In this document: one piece after another, positions 26,341-35,523 of the stretch
How positions within the stretch are numbered: position 1 is the first letter of the stretch
How the letters are laid out: every line of letters starts with the position of its first letter
Source: Flavobacterium sp.
Lineage (GTDB): Bacteria > Bacteroidota > Bacteroidia > Flavobacteriales > Flavobacteriaceae
Reading direction: 5' to 3'
Assembly (NCBI RefSeq): GCF_027531905.1
Contig: NZ_JAPZSU010000008.1
Coordinates: 1-64,000, forward strand
DNA length: 64,000 nt
The notes under the pieces: model-generated
What the model saw: the letters and a program-made list of their open reading frames with translations, nothing else
Told to the model about the DNA's origin: nothing
The model's database searches: none
Program-made: the position numbers and the translations under genes

Positions 26341-26469
26341 AAAGATTGTAGATGTCAGAATTGCTTTATTCATGGTTGATTTGAAGGGGTTAGAAATGAT
26401 TTTTTAATTAAATTTCTATTCAAAGAATCAATTTCTTCTGATTACCTTTGCCGACTTAAAAGCAATAAA

Positions 26470-27852
26470 ATGAACTTGTCACAATACACTAAAGAGTTTT
26501 CATACAACATAAAATTAGCTTATCCAGTTGTTTTAGGGATGCTAGGACACACCTTAATTGGTATTGTCGATAACTACATGGTTGGTAATTTGGGATCTAC
26601 TGAATTGGCAGCGGTTTCGTTAGGCAATAGTTTTATTTTTTTGGCACTTTCTGTGGGTATTGGATTTTCTACGGCTATTACTCCATTGATTGCAGAAGCG
26701 GATGCAGAACAAAACACCAAAAAAATCCGAACAACTTTTCATCATGGTTTGTTGTTATGTACAATTTTAGGCGTTGTCTTGTTTGTTTTGACGGTCTTGT
26801 CCAAGCAACTAATGTATTTTATGAACCAGCCCGAAACAGTTGTTGTTTTGGCAGCGCCATACATTGATTGGGTGGCTTTTTCATTAATTCCTGTAATTAT
26901 TTATCAAGGATATAAGCAATTTGCCGATGGATTATCGCAAACCAAATATTCAATGTATGCCATTCTTTTTGCCAATGTGGTACACGTGTTTTTTAACTAT
27001 GTTTTGATTTATGGCGTTTGGATTTTTCCTAAATTGGGGATTGTAGGTGCGGCTTTAGGAACCGTTATTTCTAGAATCTTGATGGTGATTTTTATGCATT
27101 ATATTATGAAGCATAACGCCATTATGAAACGCCATTTTAAAAATTTCACCTTCAAAGAAATCAAAAAATCGATTTTAAAAAAAATCATCGATCTAGGTTT
27201 TCCTTCAGCGATGCAAATGTTGTTCGAGGTTACTTTATTTACCGCTGCGATTTGGCTTTCAGGAACCTTGGGTAAAAATAATCAAGCCGCCAATCAAATT
27301 GCATTAATTTTGGCTTCCTCTACTTTTATGGTCGCAATGGGATTGAATGTAACGGCAATGATACGTGTGGGTCACGCCAAGGGAGCAGCCGATTTTAAAG
27401 GATTAATTGTGGTAGCACGTTCTATTTTTTTATTGGCAATCCTTATTGAATCGCTATTTGCTATTTTATTTATTGTCTTCCATAATTATTTGCCCCATTT
27501 ATTCTTGAATACTACTGATGTTTCTCAATTGGCCGACAACAATGAAATTATAATGATAACGGCTAAATTGTTGTTGGTTGCAGCAATTTTTCAAATTTCA
27601 GATGGAGTTCAAGTAGTAGTTTTGGGAGCCTTGAGAGGGCTTCAAGATGTGAAAATTCCAATGTACATTACTTTTGTAGCCTATTGGATTGTTGGGTTTC
27701 CGGTTTCCTTTTATCTAGGAAAATATACGGATCTAAAGGCGGTAGGAATTTGGATTGGATTATTAGCGGGATTGACGGCAGCGGCAGTATTTTTATACAT
27801 TCGATTTTCTCGATTGACCAAAAAACTGGTTCGTTTGAATGCAGCCGAATAA
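26470..27852 (+). CDS. MATE family efflux transporter
   Basis: 460-residue inner-membrane cation/drug antiporter of the NorM type, with about twelve hydrophobic helices. Typical MATE segments are seen in each half: MLGHTLIGIVDNYMVGNLGS near the start and LGALRGLQDVKIPMYITF in the second half. Substrate is not predictable. A TACCTTTG box at 26443-26450 fits the -7 motif 20 bp before the start, but no good -33 box accompanies it. Confidence 0.93.
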   Translation: MNLSQYTKEFSYNIKLAYPVVLGMLGHTLIGIVDNYMVGNLGSTELAAVSLGNSFIFLALSVGIGFSTAITPLIAEADAEQNTKKIRTTFHHGLLLCTILGVVLFVLTVLSKQLMYFMNQPETVVVLAAPYIDWVAFSLIPVIIYQGYKQFADGLSQTKYSMYAILFANVVHVFFNYVLIYGVWIFPKLGIVGAALGTVISRILMVIFMHYIMKHNAIMKRHFKNFTFKEIKKSILKKIIDLGFPSAMQMLFEVTLFTAAIWLSGTLGKNNQAANQIALILASSTFMVAMGLNVTAMIRVGHAKGAADFKGLIVVARSIFLLAILIESLFAILFIVFHNYLPHLFLNTTDVSQLADNNEIIMITAKLLLVAAIFQISDGVQVVVLGALRGLQDVKIPMYITFVAYWIVGFPVSFYLGKYTDLKAVGIWIGLLAGLTAAAVFLYIRFSRLTKKLVRLNAAE

Positions 27853-27923
27853 AGTTTTTCTTATAAATGTAACTTCTGTTTTATTTCCTCGTATAATAAG
27901 CATATCAACTAAACCCAAAAAAA

Positions 27924-28829
27924 ATGATAGTATTTATTATTCTCGGAATAATTTTATTAGTCGTTAGTTTTACTTTAAACAACAACGCTAATCCTTTATC
28001 TAAATTTTCTAATCTTTTAAAAATTATTGGTGTTCTATTACTCCTAATCGGAGTTTTTTCTTCGATGTTCAAGCAAATCGACGCGGGTAAAGTAGGCGTA
28101 AAATCGCTTTATGGTAGCGTACAACCCGATGTTTTAGAAAGTGGCCTTCACGTAGTAAATCCGCTTTTGGATATTACTGTTTTTGATGTACAAACACAAA
28201 ACTATACCATGTCAGCCGTTCATAATGAAGGGGCTCAAGAAGGTGATGACGCCATCAGAGTATTATCCAATGATGGTTTGGAAGTAGTCATAGACTTAAC
28301 GGTGTTGTATCGTGTAATCCCAAATGAAGCACCTAAAATTTTGAAAGGAATTGGGGAAAGCTACACCGATAAAATTGTACGTCCAGTGACGAGAACTCGT
28401 ATTCGCGACAACGCTGTTTATTATGATGCAGTGGCTTTGTATTCGACCAAAAGAAATGAATTTCAACAACGCATTTTCAAAAGTATTGAAGCCGATTTTA
28501 AATCTAGAGGATTGGTGTTAGAGCAATTATTGATTCGAAACATCAATTTGCCAGAATCCGTAAAGAAAACCATCGAAAGTAAAATTAATGCCGAACAAGA
28601 TGCTCAAAAAATGACCTTTGTTTTGCAAAAAGAAAAGCAAGAAGCGGAACGTAAAAGGGTAGAAGCACAAGGTATCGCAGATTACCAACGTATCATTTCT
28701 TTAGGGCTAACCGAGAAACAATTGCAATACGAGCAAATCAAAGCACAGAAAGAAATTGCCACTTCACCGAACACTAAAATTATTTTTATGGGAAAAGGAA
28801 CTGCACCCGTGATTCTTTCGGATAAATAG
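27924..28829 (+). CDS. SPFH/prohibitin-family membrane protein
   Basis: 301 residues. Two hydrophobic segments lie at the N-terminus (IVFIILGIILLVVSFTL and LLKIIGVLLLLIGVFSSMF). An SPFH/band 7 domain follows (about 50-210: VGVKSLYGSVQPDVLESGLH, VNPLLDITVFDVQTQNY). The C-terminal coiled-coil is EQDAQKMTFVLQKEKQEAER. Such proteins form membrane ring scaffolds and often regulate FtsH-type proteases; no protease gene is next to it. It starts 72 bp after the MATE gene on the same strand. Confidence 0.88.
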   Translation: MIVFIILGIILLVVSFTLNNNANPLSKFSNLLKIIGVLLLLIGVFSSMFKQIDAGKVGVKSLYGSVQPDVLESGLHVVNPLLDITVFDVQTQNYTMSAVHNEGAQEGDDAIRVLSNDGLEVVIDLTVLYRVIPNEAPKILKGIGESYTDKIVRPVTRTRIRDNAVYYDAVALYSTKRNEFQQRIFKSIEADFKSRGLVLEQLLIRNINLPESVKKTIESKINAEQDAQKMTFVLQKEKQEAERKRVEAQGIADYQRIISLGLTEKQLQYEQIKAQKEIATSPNTKIIFMGKGTAPVILSDK

Positions 28830-28965
28830 TTTTTTGAGGTTAATCGGTGATTTGTTTAATCGGTTAACTGTTACGAACTGAATGCTTAAATTTGTAAAAA
28901 GTTATACGCTTTGCTTTGAAGTAAAATACAGTCAATAGACAACAAACAATAAACAACAAATAAAA

Positions 28966-29196
28966 ATGGAATTACCAAAATTTTTACTAGGCGACAATAC
29001 CGACTTTCCAGACGATATTTTTATCATTCATATGGATTATCCTCGATTTATCATTAATCTTAAAGATGATGAGGTAGAGTTTTTAGAAGAACCCGAAGAT
29101 TTAGACGAAGCCGAATTGAACGCCGAAATGGAAGGTTTAATCGAACAAGCGAATGCGTTTTATGACCGCGAAATAGCACGATTCGAAGAAGAATAA
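28966..29196 (+). CDS. Small acidic conserved protein
   Basis: 76 residues, strongly acidic, with LLGDNTDFPDDIFIIHMDYP and a glutamate-rich helical end (EEPEDLDEAELNAEMEGLIE). I do not recognise a named family, though its codon use and clean ATG make it a convincing gene. No signal peptide or membrane segment. A hairpin follows that could end both this gene and the converging meaB. Confidence 0.7.
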   Translation: MELPKFLLGDNTDFPDDIFIIHMDYPRFIINLKDDEVEFLEEPEDLDEAELNAEMEGLIEQANAFYDREIARFEEE

Positions 29197-29215
29197 TTTT
29201 GGCAAATAAAGCTTT

Positions 29216-29253
29216 TAAAGGAATTCATGTCAAATTGGATTCCTTTATTTTTT
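29216..29253 (+). terminator. Hairpin between two converging genes
   Basis: TAAAGGAAT (29216-29224) pairs with ATTCCTTTA (29239-29247), then six T. The right arm overlaps the meaB stop codon. It probably terminates the small acidic gene. On the minus strand A/T flanks are less regular. Confidence 0.55.
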
Positions 29254-30333
29254 AAAGTAAGCATCCAAAATATTTTGCGCAGCAGCAAATGGCGAGAGGG
29301 CATTTTGCGCAACAGCTTCTTTGTTTTTTTCTAATAGCGGAACAATTTCTGGATGATTATAAAAATGGTTTTTCAAATACTCATTGATAGTCTCCAGCAT
29401 CCAATATTGGTTTTGTGCAGCTCTTTTATCAAAAAAATACAGATTCCTTTTAGTGGTTTCTATATAGCTCAAAACGGTTTCCCAAATGGCTGAAATGCCT
29501 TCTTTTGTTAGGGCACTACACGTTGAAGTAGTAGGTGCCCAACCCGATTTTTTGGCTGGGAAAAGATGCAAAGCACGGTTGAATTCCACTTTAGCCAAAT
29601 TTGATTTTCGGATATTGTCGCCATCTGCTTTGTTGATGACTATCGCATCGGCCATTTCCATAATGCCGCGTTTGATGCCTTGTAATTCATCGCCAGCTCC
29701 CGCAATTTTTAGCAATAAAAAAAAGTCGACCATACTGTGCACAGCGGTTTCGCTTTGACCAACACCAACGGTTTCAATGATAATGGTGTCAAAGCCAAAA
29801 GCTTCGCACAAGGTGATGGTTTCTCTGGTTTTTCGAGCCACACCGCCCAAGGTTTCCCCAGATGCCGAAGGTCGAATAAAAGCATTTTTATCTTTCACCA
29901 ATTCTTCCATTCGGGTTTTGTCGCCCAAAATACTTCCGTGCGAAATGGTGCTACTAGGGTCGACAGCGAGAACAGCCACTTTTCTGCCTAAACTCGTTAA
30001 GTGTTTTCCAAAAGCTTCTATAAAAGTACTTTTGCCAACACCAGGCACTCCTGTAATGCCTATTCTAACGGATTCTTTTACGTGTAACAAACACGAATTA
30101 ATGATTTCGTTGGCTTGACTCAAATGCTTAGGGTTAGTGCTTTCCACTAGCGTAATGGCACGGCTCAAAGCGGTAATATTACCAGCCAAAATCCCTTGAA
30201 CTAATTCCGTAGGAGTAGGTGTTTTTTTTCGAAACGATTGAATGGTGTTAGCCGCTACAGCACTAACACTTTCGGGTGAAGCAATACCCGGAATTTCGTG
30301 AAGCGCTGATTTTTTTGGATTCGTATTGGCCAA
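29245..30333 (-). CDS. meaB: MeaB/ArgK-family GTPase
   Basis: P-loop GTPase (G3E family) that gates cobalamin loading and protects methylmalonyl-CoA mutase. 362 residues with Walker A GVPGVGKST, DPSST, ETVGVGQSE (Walker B/switch II) and base-recognition motif NKADGDN. The mutase genes are not in the window. There is no in-frame ATG: the frame opens with TTG at 30333, giving MANTNPKKSALHE, a start known in relatives. I therefore take TTG as the initiator. Confidence 0.94.
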   Translation of the reverse strand: MANTNPKKSALHEIPGIASPESVSAVAANTIQSFRKKTPTPTELVQGILAGNITALSRAITLVESTNPKHLSQANEIINSCLLHVKESVRIGITGVPGVGKSTFIEAFGKHLTSLGRKVAVLAVDPSSTISHGSILGDKTRMEELVKDKNAFIRPSASGETLGGVARKTRETITLCEAFGFDTIIIETVGVGQSETAVHSMVDFFLLLKIAGAGDELQGIKRGIMEMADAIVINKADGDNIRKSNLAKVEFNRALHLFPAKKSGWAPTTSTCSALTKEGISAIWETVLSYIETTKRNLYFFDKRAAQNQYWMLETINEYLKNHFYNHPEIVPLLEKNKEAVAQNALSPFAAAQNILDAYFKK

Positions 30334-30380
30334 GATAAAATTGTTTTGAGAGTAAAATTAAATAAAACTTATGATTTTTA

Positions 30381-30412
30381 TTGTTATTGAATTTTTTTTA
30401 ATTGTATTTTTG
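30381..30412 (+). promoter_or_regulatory. Promoter of the small membrane protein gene
   Basis: TTG at 30381-30383, a 21-bp spacer and TATTTTTG at 30405-30412 fit the Bacteroidota promoter. The ATG follows 24 bp later. Confidence 0.55.
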
Positions 30413-30435
30413 AGAAACTAAAATTAAGTGTCACA

Positions 30436-30633
30436 ATGAATAACAAATTTTATTTAATTTTAATTGCTTCTTTAGCCTTAGGTCTTTTTGTTAAAGGTGC
30501 TAGTCAATTGTTTCATTTTGATTGGAATAATTTAAATTCTACAGCATATAATTTAGGAAGTTATACTGGATTGTTTTCGAAAACCTTTATTGGATTAGCA
30601 CTCCTTGTAAGAATAGTAAATTATAAAGACTAA
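30436..30633 (+). CDS. Small two-helix membrane protein
   Basis: 65 residues with two hydrophobic stretches (FYLILIASLALGLFVKGAS and TGLFSKTFIGLALLVRIV). I do not recognise the family. A good promoter stands just upstream, which supports it as a real gene. The AEC transporter gene follows 37 bp later in the same direction and may be co-transcribed. Confidence 0.6.
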   Translation: MNNKFYLILIASLALGLFVKGASQLFHFDWNNLNSTAYNLGSYTGLFSKTFIGLALLVRIVNYKD

Positions 30634-30670
30634 ATATGTTTGTTTGTAAAATCATTTATAAACAAACCCT

Positions 30671-31582
30671 ATGATTAATTTTATTAGTATCGTTGTTTTT
30701 TTGATTCTCGGACTAGCACTTCAGCGACTGCCTTCTATCCCAAAAACAGCTCCGAAAAAACTCAACTGGATTGTTATTCAAATCTGTTTTCCGGCTTTGG
30801 CTTTGTATTACATTCCAAAGATTCAGTGGAATGCTCAATTGTTATACCCAATTCTAGTCGCTTGGATTATTTTCTTTTTATCTTGGTTGGTGTTTGCGCT
30901 TCTTGGGAAACATTTCGGTTGGTCCCGAAAACTCACAGGTTGTTTAATTATCTGTAGTGGTCTTAGTAACACGTCCTTTCTCGGATTTCCCATTATTACA
31001 GCCCTTTATGGCGAAAGCGGAATGAAAACTGCCATCTTAGTCGATCAGCCGGGTTCCTTTGTGGTGCTATCCACTTTAGGAATATTGGTAGCAACTTTGT
31101 ATTCCAAAGGGCAAACAAGCGGGCTACAAATCGTAAAAAAAATAGCTTTTTTTCCGCCTTTTATCACCTTTGTCATCGCTTGCTTAATGAATTGCTACGA
31201 TTATGAATTGCCCGCTTTCTTTCAACAAGGACTCAAAATTATTGGCGCGGGGGTTACGCCTTTGGCATTGGTTTCGGTGGGCTTGCAGTTACAATTTGAT
31301 AGCAAAAGCAAGCATTGGTCTTTTTTGAGACTTGGACTTTTTTATAAACTACTTATCGCTCCAGCATTTCTTTTTTTGCTGTATGTGGTGTTATTACAGC
31401 AACGTTCAGAGGTTATTCAGGTAGCTTTGTTAGAATCCGCTATGGCGCCTATGATTACTGGTTGTATTTTGGCCGCAAGTCACGGATTAAAACCAAAATT
31501 ATGCAGTATGATGATTGGTTTTGGGATTCCTATTTCCTTTTTCACTCTTCTTTTTTGGTACTTTTTAGTGCAAAATATCTAA
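30671..31582 (+). CDS. AEC family transporter
   Basis: 303-residue auxin-efflux-carrier-type permease with about ten membrane helices, divided into two similar halves. Segments typical of the family include CSGLSNTSFLGFPIITALYG in the middle and ESAMAPMITGCILAASHGL near the end. It likely carries small carboxylates or amino acids by a cation gradient; the substrate is unknown. REP-like copy 4 begins 2 bp after the stop codon. Confidence 0.88.
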   Translation: MINFISIVVFLILGLALQRLPSIPKTAPKKLNWIVIQICFPALALYYIPKIQWNAQLLYPILVAWIIFFLSWLVFALLGKHFGWSRKLTGCLIICSGLSNTSFLGFPIITALYGESGMKTAILVDQPGSFVVLSTLGILVATLYSKGQTSGLQIVKKIAFFPPFITFVIACLMNCYDYELPAFFQQGLKIIGAGVTPLALVSVGLQLQFDSKSKHWSFLRLGLFYKLLIAPAFLFLLYVVLLQQRSEVIQVALLESAMAPMITGCILAASHGLKPKLCSMMIGFGIPISFFTLLFWYFLVQNI

Positions 31583-31584
31583 TG

Positions 31585-31910
31585 TTTTAGGAGCGAAACA
31601 GTTGGCTTTTTCAGGAGGCAGGTTTCCCGCTATCCACTATATCTCCTGCCTTGTTCGGTCACAAGTCAGGAGGATGCCGTTCCTATCCTACCGTCTGGAC
31701 ACAAATATTTTTATGTTAAAATGGCACGCAGATTAGGCAGATTATCGCCGATTTTTGGTTGTATGTTAAAAATATTATTTATAAAACTTAATATTTTTTC
31801 AACACATTTTTTTAAAAGACAACAAACTTATTGGTTTAAACCCGTTCAATCTGTGTCATCTGTGGCCTATCAAAAGATGTGTCCAGACGGTAGGTTCCTA
31901 TCGGGGCTAG
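31585..31910 (+). repeat. REP-like palindromic element, copy 4, interrupted by a MITE
   Basis: Starts TTTTAGGAGC right after the AEC gene. It contains TTTCCCGCTATCC, a hairpin (CTCCTG-C-CTTGT facing ACAAG-T-CAGGAG) and GGATGCCGTTCCTATC. At that point the 206-bp insertion 31688-31893 begins. It resumes after the insertion with GTTCCTATCGGGGCTAG. Removing the insertion and one target copy restores GCCGTTCCTATCGGGGC, the family consensus end. Confidence 0.85.
31688..31893. mobile_element. 206-bp MITE-like insertion
   Basis: Perfect 16-bp terminal inverted repeats, CTACCGTCTGGACACA at 31688-31703 and TGTGTCCAGACGGTAG at 31878-31893. They are flanked by exact 9-bp direct repeats GTTCCTATC at 31679-31687 and 31894-31902. 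The inside is AT-rich and non-coding, with a second, imperfect pair of arms (GGCACGCAGATTAGGCAG and ATCTGTGTCATCTGTGGCC). This is the structure of a miniature inverted-repeat transposable element. The transposase that moved it would be encoded elsewhere; 9-bp duplications are made by several IS families. Confidence 0.88.
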
Positions 31911-31941
31911 TTAGAAGCAAAGGGCTTTTGAGTTAGCAAAA

Positions 31942-32562
31942 TTATTCATTACTATAATCATCAGCCAGCCTTGTTGCATTTGGAATCAGTTGGTTGATTT
32001 TGGCGTATTGCAAGAGCATAATTGTTTTGGCATCTTTGATTTCTCCGGTTTCAATCATCAAATACGCTTGGTCAAATGGAATTTCAATCACATCAATCTC
32101 TTCATGTTCTTGATCCAATCCACCGCCACTACTAACTTTCATACTAACATCGTATTCGCCAACAAAAAAATATAAAATTTCAGTCACAGCTCCAGGTGAC
32201 ATATAAGACTCAAATACTTTTCTTACAGACGAAAGGCGATAACCTGTTTCCTCTTCGGTTTCACGAATGATACAAGCGACTGGGTCATCTTCGTCAAGTA
32301 AACCAGCGCATACCTCGGTTAGCATTCCAGTTGGGTTACCGTTCATATAAGTTGGTAATCGAAATTGTCGGGTCAAGACCACAGTTCCTTTGTGAATGTT
32401 GTACAATAAAATGGCGGCTCCGTTGCCTCTGTCGTACACCTCTCGTTTTTGAGTATCCCATGTGCCATCCTTTTTTTGATAATCAACAGTGACCCTGTTC
32501 AAAATATACCAATTGTCGGATAGTAATTCGGTCTTTTGGATTTTGTATTTCGGATTTGACAT
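31942..32562 (-). CDS. nudK: NudK-type NUDIX hydrolase (GDP-mannose pyrophosphatase)
   Basis: 206 residues. Close to E. coli NudK in layout: REVYDRGNGAAILLYN, VVLTRQFRLPTYMNGNPTGM, the Nudix box GLLDEDDPVACIIRETEEET (continuing GYRL, form GX5EX7REUXEEXGU with minor change) and YMSPGAVTEILYFFVGEY. NudK splits GDP-mannose into GMP and mannose-1-phosphate. ATG at 32562. The GH5 gene ends... starts upstream and its stop lies 5 bp from this start, so the two are co-transcribed. Confidence 0.9.
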   Translation of the reverse strand: MSNPKYKIQKTELLSDNWYILNRVTVDYQKKDGTWDTQKREVYDRGNGAAILLYNIHKGTVVLTRQFRLPTYMNGNPTGMLTEVCAGLLDEDDPVACIIRETEEETGYRLSSVRKVFESYMSPGAVTEILYFFVGEYDVSMKVSSGGGLDQEHEEIDVIEIPFDQAYLMIETGEIKDAKTIMLLQYAKINQLIPNATRLADDYSNE

Positions 32563-32567
32563 AGCTT

Positions 32568-33578
32568 TTATGGTTTTCTACTTCTATTGGTTAAGTCTTT
32601 GAATGTTGTTTCCCAATTATTATTGTTATTGTCGTTAACTAGTCCATTTTCGGTTAATAATGCATCTTTATCATTGGCTTCTTTTTTCCAAACCCAAGCG
32701 CAAACTGATAGTCCTTTTTCATAAGCAAGATCCAGAAATGGTTTTGGATTCATTAAAATTCCTGCATTCATAGGAGCAGTTTCTCCTATAATTATCGGAA
32801 TGTTTTTATTTTTCAATTGGTTCAACCGATTTTCAATTGAACTATTGCTATCCAAAAGCCATTTTTCATACGCATGAATATCAAATAAGATATTGGATTT
32901 TCCGTTAAGAAATTCATTGCCTTTATTTAATACTACACTTTCGTCTTGTCCTTGTTCCGCACAAGGCACAACGACAATGTTTTGATTTCCTGTAGACCGA
33001 ATTATTGATACTAATTCATTCATGTCTTGTAGCCAAACTTGGTCGGTATAGCCATCAGTTCTGTCATATCTGTAAGGTTCATTCCATACTTCAATCCATA
33101 CATCAGGCTGGTCTTTAAGGAAAGTAGCCCATTCTTTTAATCGGGTTTTGTATTCCTGCCACCAATTGGTTTGTTGTGGACTTTTCCCAGTAAAAGCGGT
33201 GTTTTGGGTGCCATCCCAACCAAAAGCACAAATAATAGTAACTCTTTTATTGACTCTATTATCTGCTATGATATTTTCAAGCGAATATAAATAGGCTCCT
33301 GTGGCATCTTTTATTAGGCTACCCGTAAGTGGTGTCTCCTTTGTATTGCCAATAAATTCTCTAATAATATCTATTTTCCAAGCATTCATATCGGTACTTC
33401 CTACCCCAAAAACATGAAATGCATTCACACCAATAAGTTGTATAGTTTTCTGGTCCATAAGAAGCTTTGCACCCAAGATACTGTATTTTGTAGTGCTATT
33501 TATGGGAGTTTCTATCTCATCTTTTTTACAAGAAAAAAGAATTAGAATCAGAAGGAAAACAGATAACTTTTTTTTCAT
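32568..33578 (-). CDS. Glycoside hydrolase family 5-like lipoprotein
   Basis: 336 residues from the ATG at 33578 (MKKKLSVFLLILILFSC, lipobox Cys near 17). A clan GH-A TIM-barrel hydrolase is indicated by the acid/base in WIEVWNEPYRYD and the nucleophile in IPIIIGETAPMN, eight-barrel spacing apart. It probably cleaves a beta-glucan or mannan chain at the cell surface; the exact substrate is unknown. NudK follows on the same strand 5 bp later. The purA terminator separates it from purA upstream. Confidence 0.85.
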   Translation of the reverse strand: MKKKLSVFLLILILFSCKKDEIETPINSTTKYSILGAKLLMDQKTIQLIGVNAFHVFGVGSTDMNAWKIDIIREFIGNTKETPLTGSLIKDATGAYLYSLENIIADNRVNKRVTIICAFGWDGTQNTAFTGKSPQQTNWWQEYKTRLKEWATFLKDQPDVWIEVWNEPYRYDRTDGYTDQVWLQDMNELVSIIRSTGNQNIVVVPCAEQGQDESVVLNKGNEFLNGKSNILFDIHAYEKWLLDSNSSIENRLNQLKNKNIPIIIGETAPMNAGILMNPKPFLDLAYEKGLSVCAWVWKKEANDKDALLTENGLVNDNNNNNWETTFKDLTNRSRKP

Positions 33579-33597
33579 GTTCTTCAAATAAGATGGA

Positions 33598-33627
33598 ATA
33601 AAAAACGCTCTGAAATCTCAGAGCGTT
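33598..33627 (-). terminator. Terminator of purA (minus strand)
   Basis: AACGCTCTGA (33604-33613) pairs with TCAGAGCGTT (33618-33627). On the minus strand a T run follows from the A tract at 33598-33605. It is 6 bp after the purA stop. Confidence 0.88.
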
Positions 33628-33633
33628 GGTTTT

Positions 33634-34905
33634 TTATTTTAATATAGTTTGCTTTCTGTCAGGTCCAACAGAAACTATTTTGATAGGTACTTCAACCTCT
33701 TTTTCTATAAATTCAATGTATTCTTTCAATTCTTTTGGTAATTCCTCATAAGTAGTCATTCCAGTCAAATCTTGTGCCCACCCTTTGAATTCTTGGTAAA
33801 CAGGAGTTACATTTTCTGGTTCAATGTTGTAAGGGAAATGAGTGATTTTTTCTCCCTTGTATTGATATGAAGTACACACTTTTAAAGTGTCAAAACCAGA
33901 AAGTACATCACCTTTCATCATCATCAATTGGGTTACACCGTTTACTTGAACGGCATATTTTAATGCTACTAAATCCAACCAACCACAACGTCTTTGTCTT
34001 CCGGTAACCGATCCAAATTCATTACCAATTTTGGCCATTGTTGCACCTACTTCGTCAAACAATTCAGTTGGGAATGGTCCACTTCCTACACGTGTTACAT
34101 AAGCTTTGAAAATTCCGTACACTTCTTTGATTTTGTTCGGGGCAATACCTAAACCTGTACAAGCTCCAGCAGCTGTAGTATTAGATGAAGTTACAAATGG
34201 ATAGGTTCCAAAATCAACATCTAATAAAGAACCTTGAGCCCCTTCACACAAAATAGATTTTCCTGCTTTTTGTGCTTGGTGTAAATATTCTTCACTATCA
34301 ATAAAATCTAATTTTTTTAATTCTTGAATAGCTTCAAAAAATTCAGCTTCCATTTCGGCCAAGTTATATTGAATGGCTACATCATAGAATTTAATCATTT
34401 CTTCGTGTTTGTCTGCCAAAGCTCTATAGCGATCAGCAAAATCTTCTAATTCGATATCGCCAACGCGAAGTCCGTTTCTACCTGTTTTGTCCATGTACGT
34501 TGGGCCAATACCTTTTAAAGTAGAGCCAATTTTTGCTTTTCCTTTTGCCGCTTCAGAAGCTGCGTCAAGCAAACGGTGTGTAGGTAAAATTAAATGAGCT
34601 TTTCTAGAAATGATTAATTTACTTTTGATATCGATGTCAAATTTTTGAAGACCTTCAATTTCTTTTTGAAAAACAACAGGATCAATTACTACACCATTTC
34701 CAATAATATTTACAGCTTTTTTATGAAAAATACCAGAAGGAATCGTTCTTAAAACGTGCTTAATTCCATCAAATTCTAGGGTGTGACCTGCATTTGGTCC
34801 TCCTTGAAAACGTGCAATGATATCATAATTAGAGGTAAGTACGTCTACGATTTTTCCTTTTCCTTCATCTCCCCATTGTAATCCTAATAATAAATCTACG
34901 GTCAT
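33634..34905 (-). CDS. purA: Adenylosuccinate synthetase
   Basis: First committed step of AMP synthesis: joins IMP and aspartate using GTP. 423 residues with GLQWGDEGKGKIVD (GTP/catalytic loop), NAGHT, GSTLKGIGPTYMDK, TRVGSGPFPTEL and GRQRRCGWLDL, all diagnostic. Upstream on the same strand are a Fur-type regulator and rsh. PurA is a known target of (p)ppGpp inhibition, which makes this neighbourhood sensible. An 8-bp hairpin stands in its leader (34939-34960). Confidence 0.97.
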   Translation of the reverse strand: MTVDLLLGLQWGDEGKGKIVDVLTSNYDIIARFQGGPNAGHTLEFDGIKHVLRTIPSGIFHKKAVNIIGNGVVIDPVVFQKEIEGLQKFDIDIKSKLIISRKAHLILPTHRLLDAASEAAKGKAKIGSTLKGIGPTYMDKTGRNGLRVGDIELEDFADRYRALADKHEEMIKFYDVAIQYNLAEMEAEFFEAIQELKKLDFIDSEEYLHQAQKAGKSILCEGAQGSLLDVDFGTYPFVTSSNTTAAGACTGLGIAPNKIKEVYGIFKAYVTRVGSGPFPTELFDEVGATMAKIGNEFGSVTGRQRRCGWLDLVALKYAVQVNGVTQLMMMKGDVLSGFDTLKVCTSYQYKGEKITHFPYNIEPENVTPVYQEFKGWAQDLTGMTTYEELPKELKEYIEFIEKEVEVPIKIVSVGPDRKQTILK

Positions 34906-34938
34906 TATGTGTATTGTTTGTTGTTAAATAAATAGAAT

Positions 34939-34960
34939 TGGACAACGGTTGTGTTGTCCA
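34939..34960 (-). promoter_or_regulatory. Hairpin in the fur-purA intergenic leader
   Basis: TGGACAAC (34939-34946) pairs with GTTGTCCA (34953-34960), 6-nt loop. On the minus strand it is followed by an AATTCTATTTATTT stretch, weakly T-rich. It may attenuate read-through from fur into purA or simply stabilise the message. Confidence 0.4.
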
Positions 34961-34983
34961 GTCTTCTTTAGTCTATAAAAAAA

Positions 34984-35442
34984 TTATTCTGTTTTCTTTT
35001 TGTTGCCATATAAATACAGCGAGTGATTGGTGATTTCTATATCAAAAATTTCTTCGATCGTTTTTTTTATCGTTTGTATTCTTGGATCACAAAACTCGAT
35101 TACTTCTCCCGTATCGGTCATGATAATGTGATCGTGTTGTTTGTCGAAATATGATTTTTCGTAATGCGCCTGATTTTGACCAAATTGGTGTTTACGCACC
35201 AAGGCACAATCCAGAAGCAATTCAATCGTATTGTATAAGGTAGCTCTGCTCACACGATAGTTTTTGTTTTTCATTTTGATATACAAATTTTCGATATCAA
35301 AATGTTCTTCACTATCGTAGATTTCTTGAAGGATAGCATAGCGTTCAGGCGTTTTTCTATGTCCTTTATTTTCAAGATACATTGTAAAAACATTTTTTAC
35401 AATTTCTTGATTTTTATTGTTTTCTGTGGAGATGAGTGTCAT
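34984..35442 (-). CDS. Fur-family transcriptional regulator
   Basis: 152-residue metal- or peroxide-sensing repressor. The winged helix includes [20 protein letters not shown] and [14 protein letters not shown]. The metal segment is [20 protein letters not shown], with the H-D-H and C of the family. The second CxxC pair near the C-terminus is not seen. Whether it is Fur, PerR or Zur cannot be said. The ATG at 35442 is used instead of the TTG at 35451. It lies between rsh and purA on the same strand, 78 bp from each. Confidence 0.92.
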   Translation of the reverse strand: MTLISTENNKNQEIVKNVFTMYLENKGHRKTPERYAILQEIYDSEEHFDIENLYIKMKNKNYRVSRATLYNTIELLLDCALVRKHQFGQNQAHYEKSYFDKQHDHIIMTDTGEVIEFCDPRIQTIKKTIEEIFDIEITNHSLYLYGNKKKTE

Positions 35443-35523
35443 ATCTTGCAAAGATAAATTATTTTGTTTAAAGATTAAAGTCCCTAGTTTTAAAGTTTGT
35501 GATTAAATGTTCTTAATCGAAAT

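Noticed and set aside
26443-26450. A promoter for the MATE gene (TACCTTTG)
   Set aside because: The -7 box is good but no TTG lies 17-23 bp upstream, so it was not listed as a feature.
31721-31936. A 71-codon frame beginning MARRLGRLSP
   Set aside because: It lies mostly inside the MITE and runs through its right end into the REP-like element, so it is not a transposase or any other gene.
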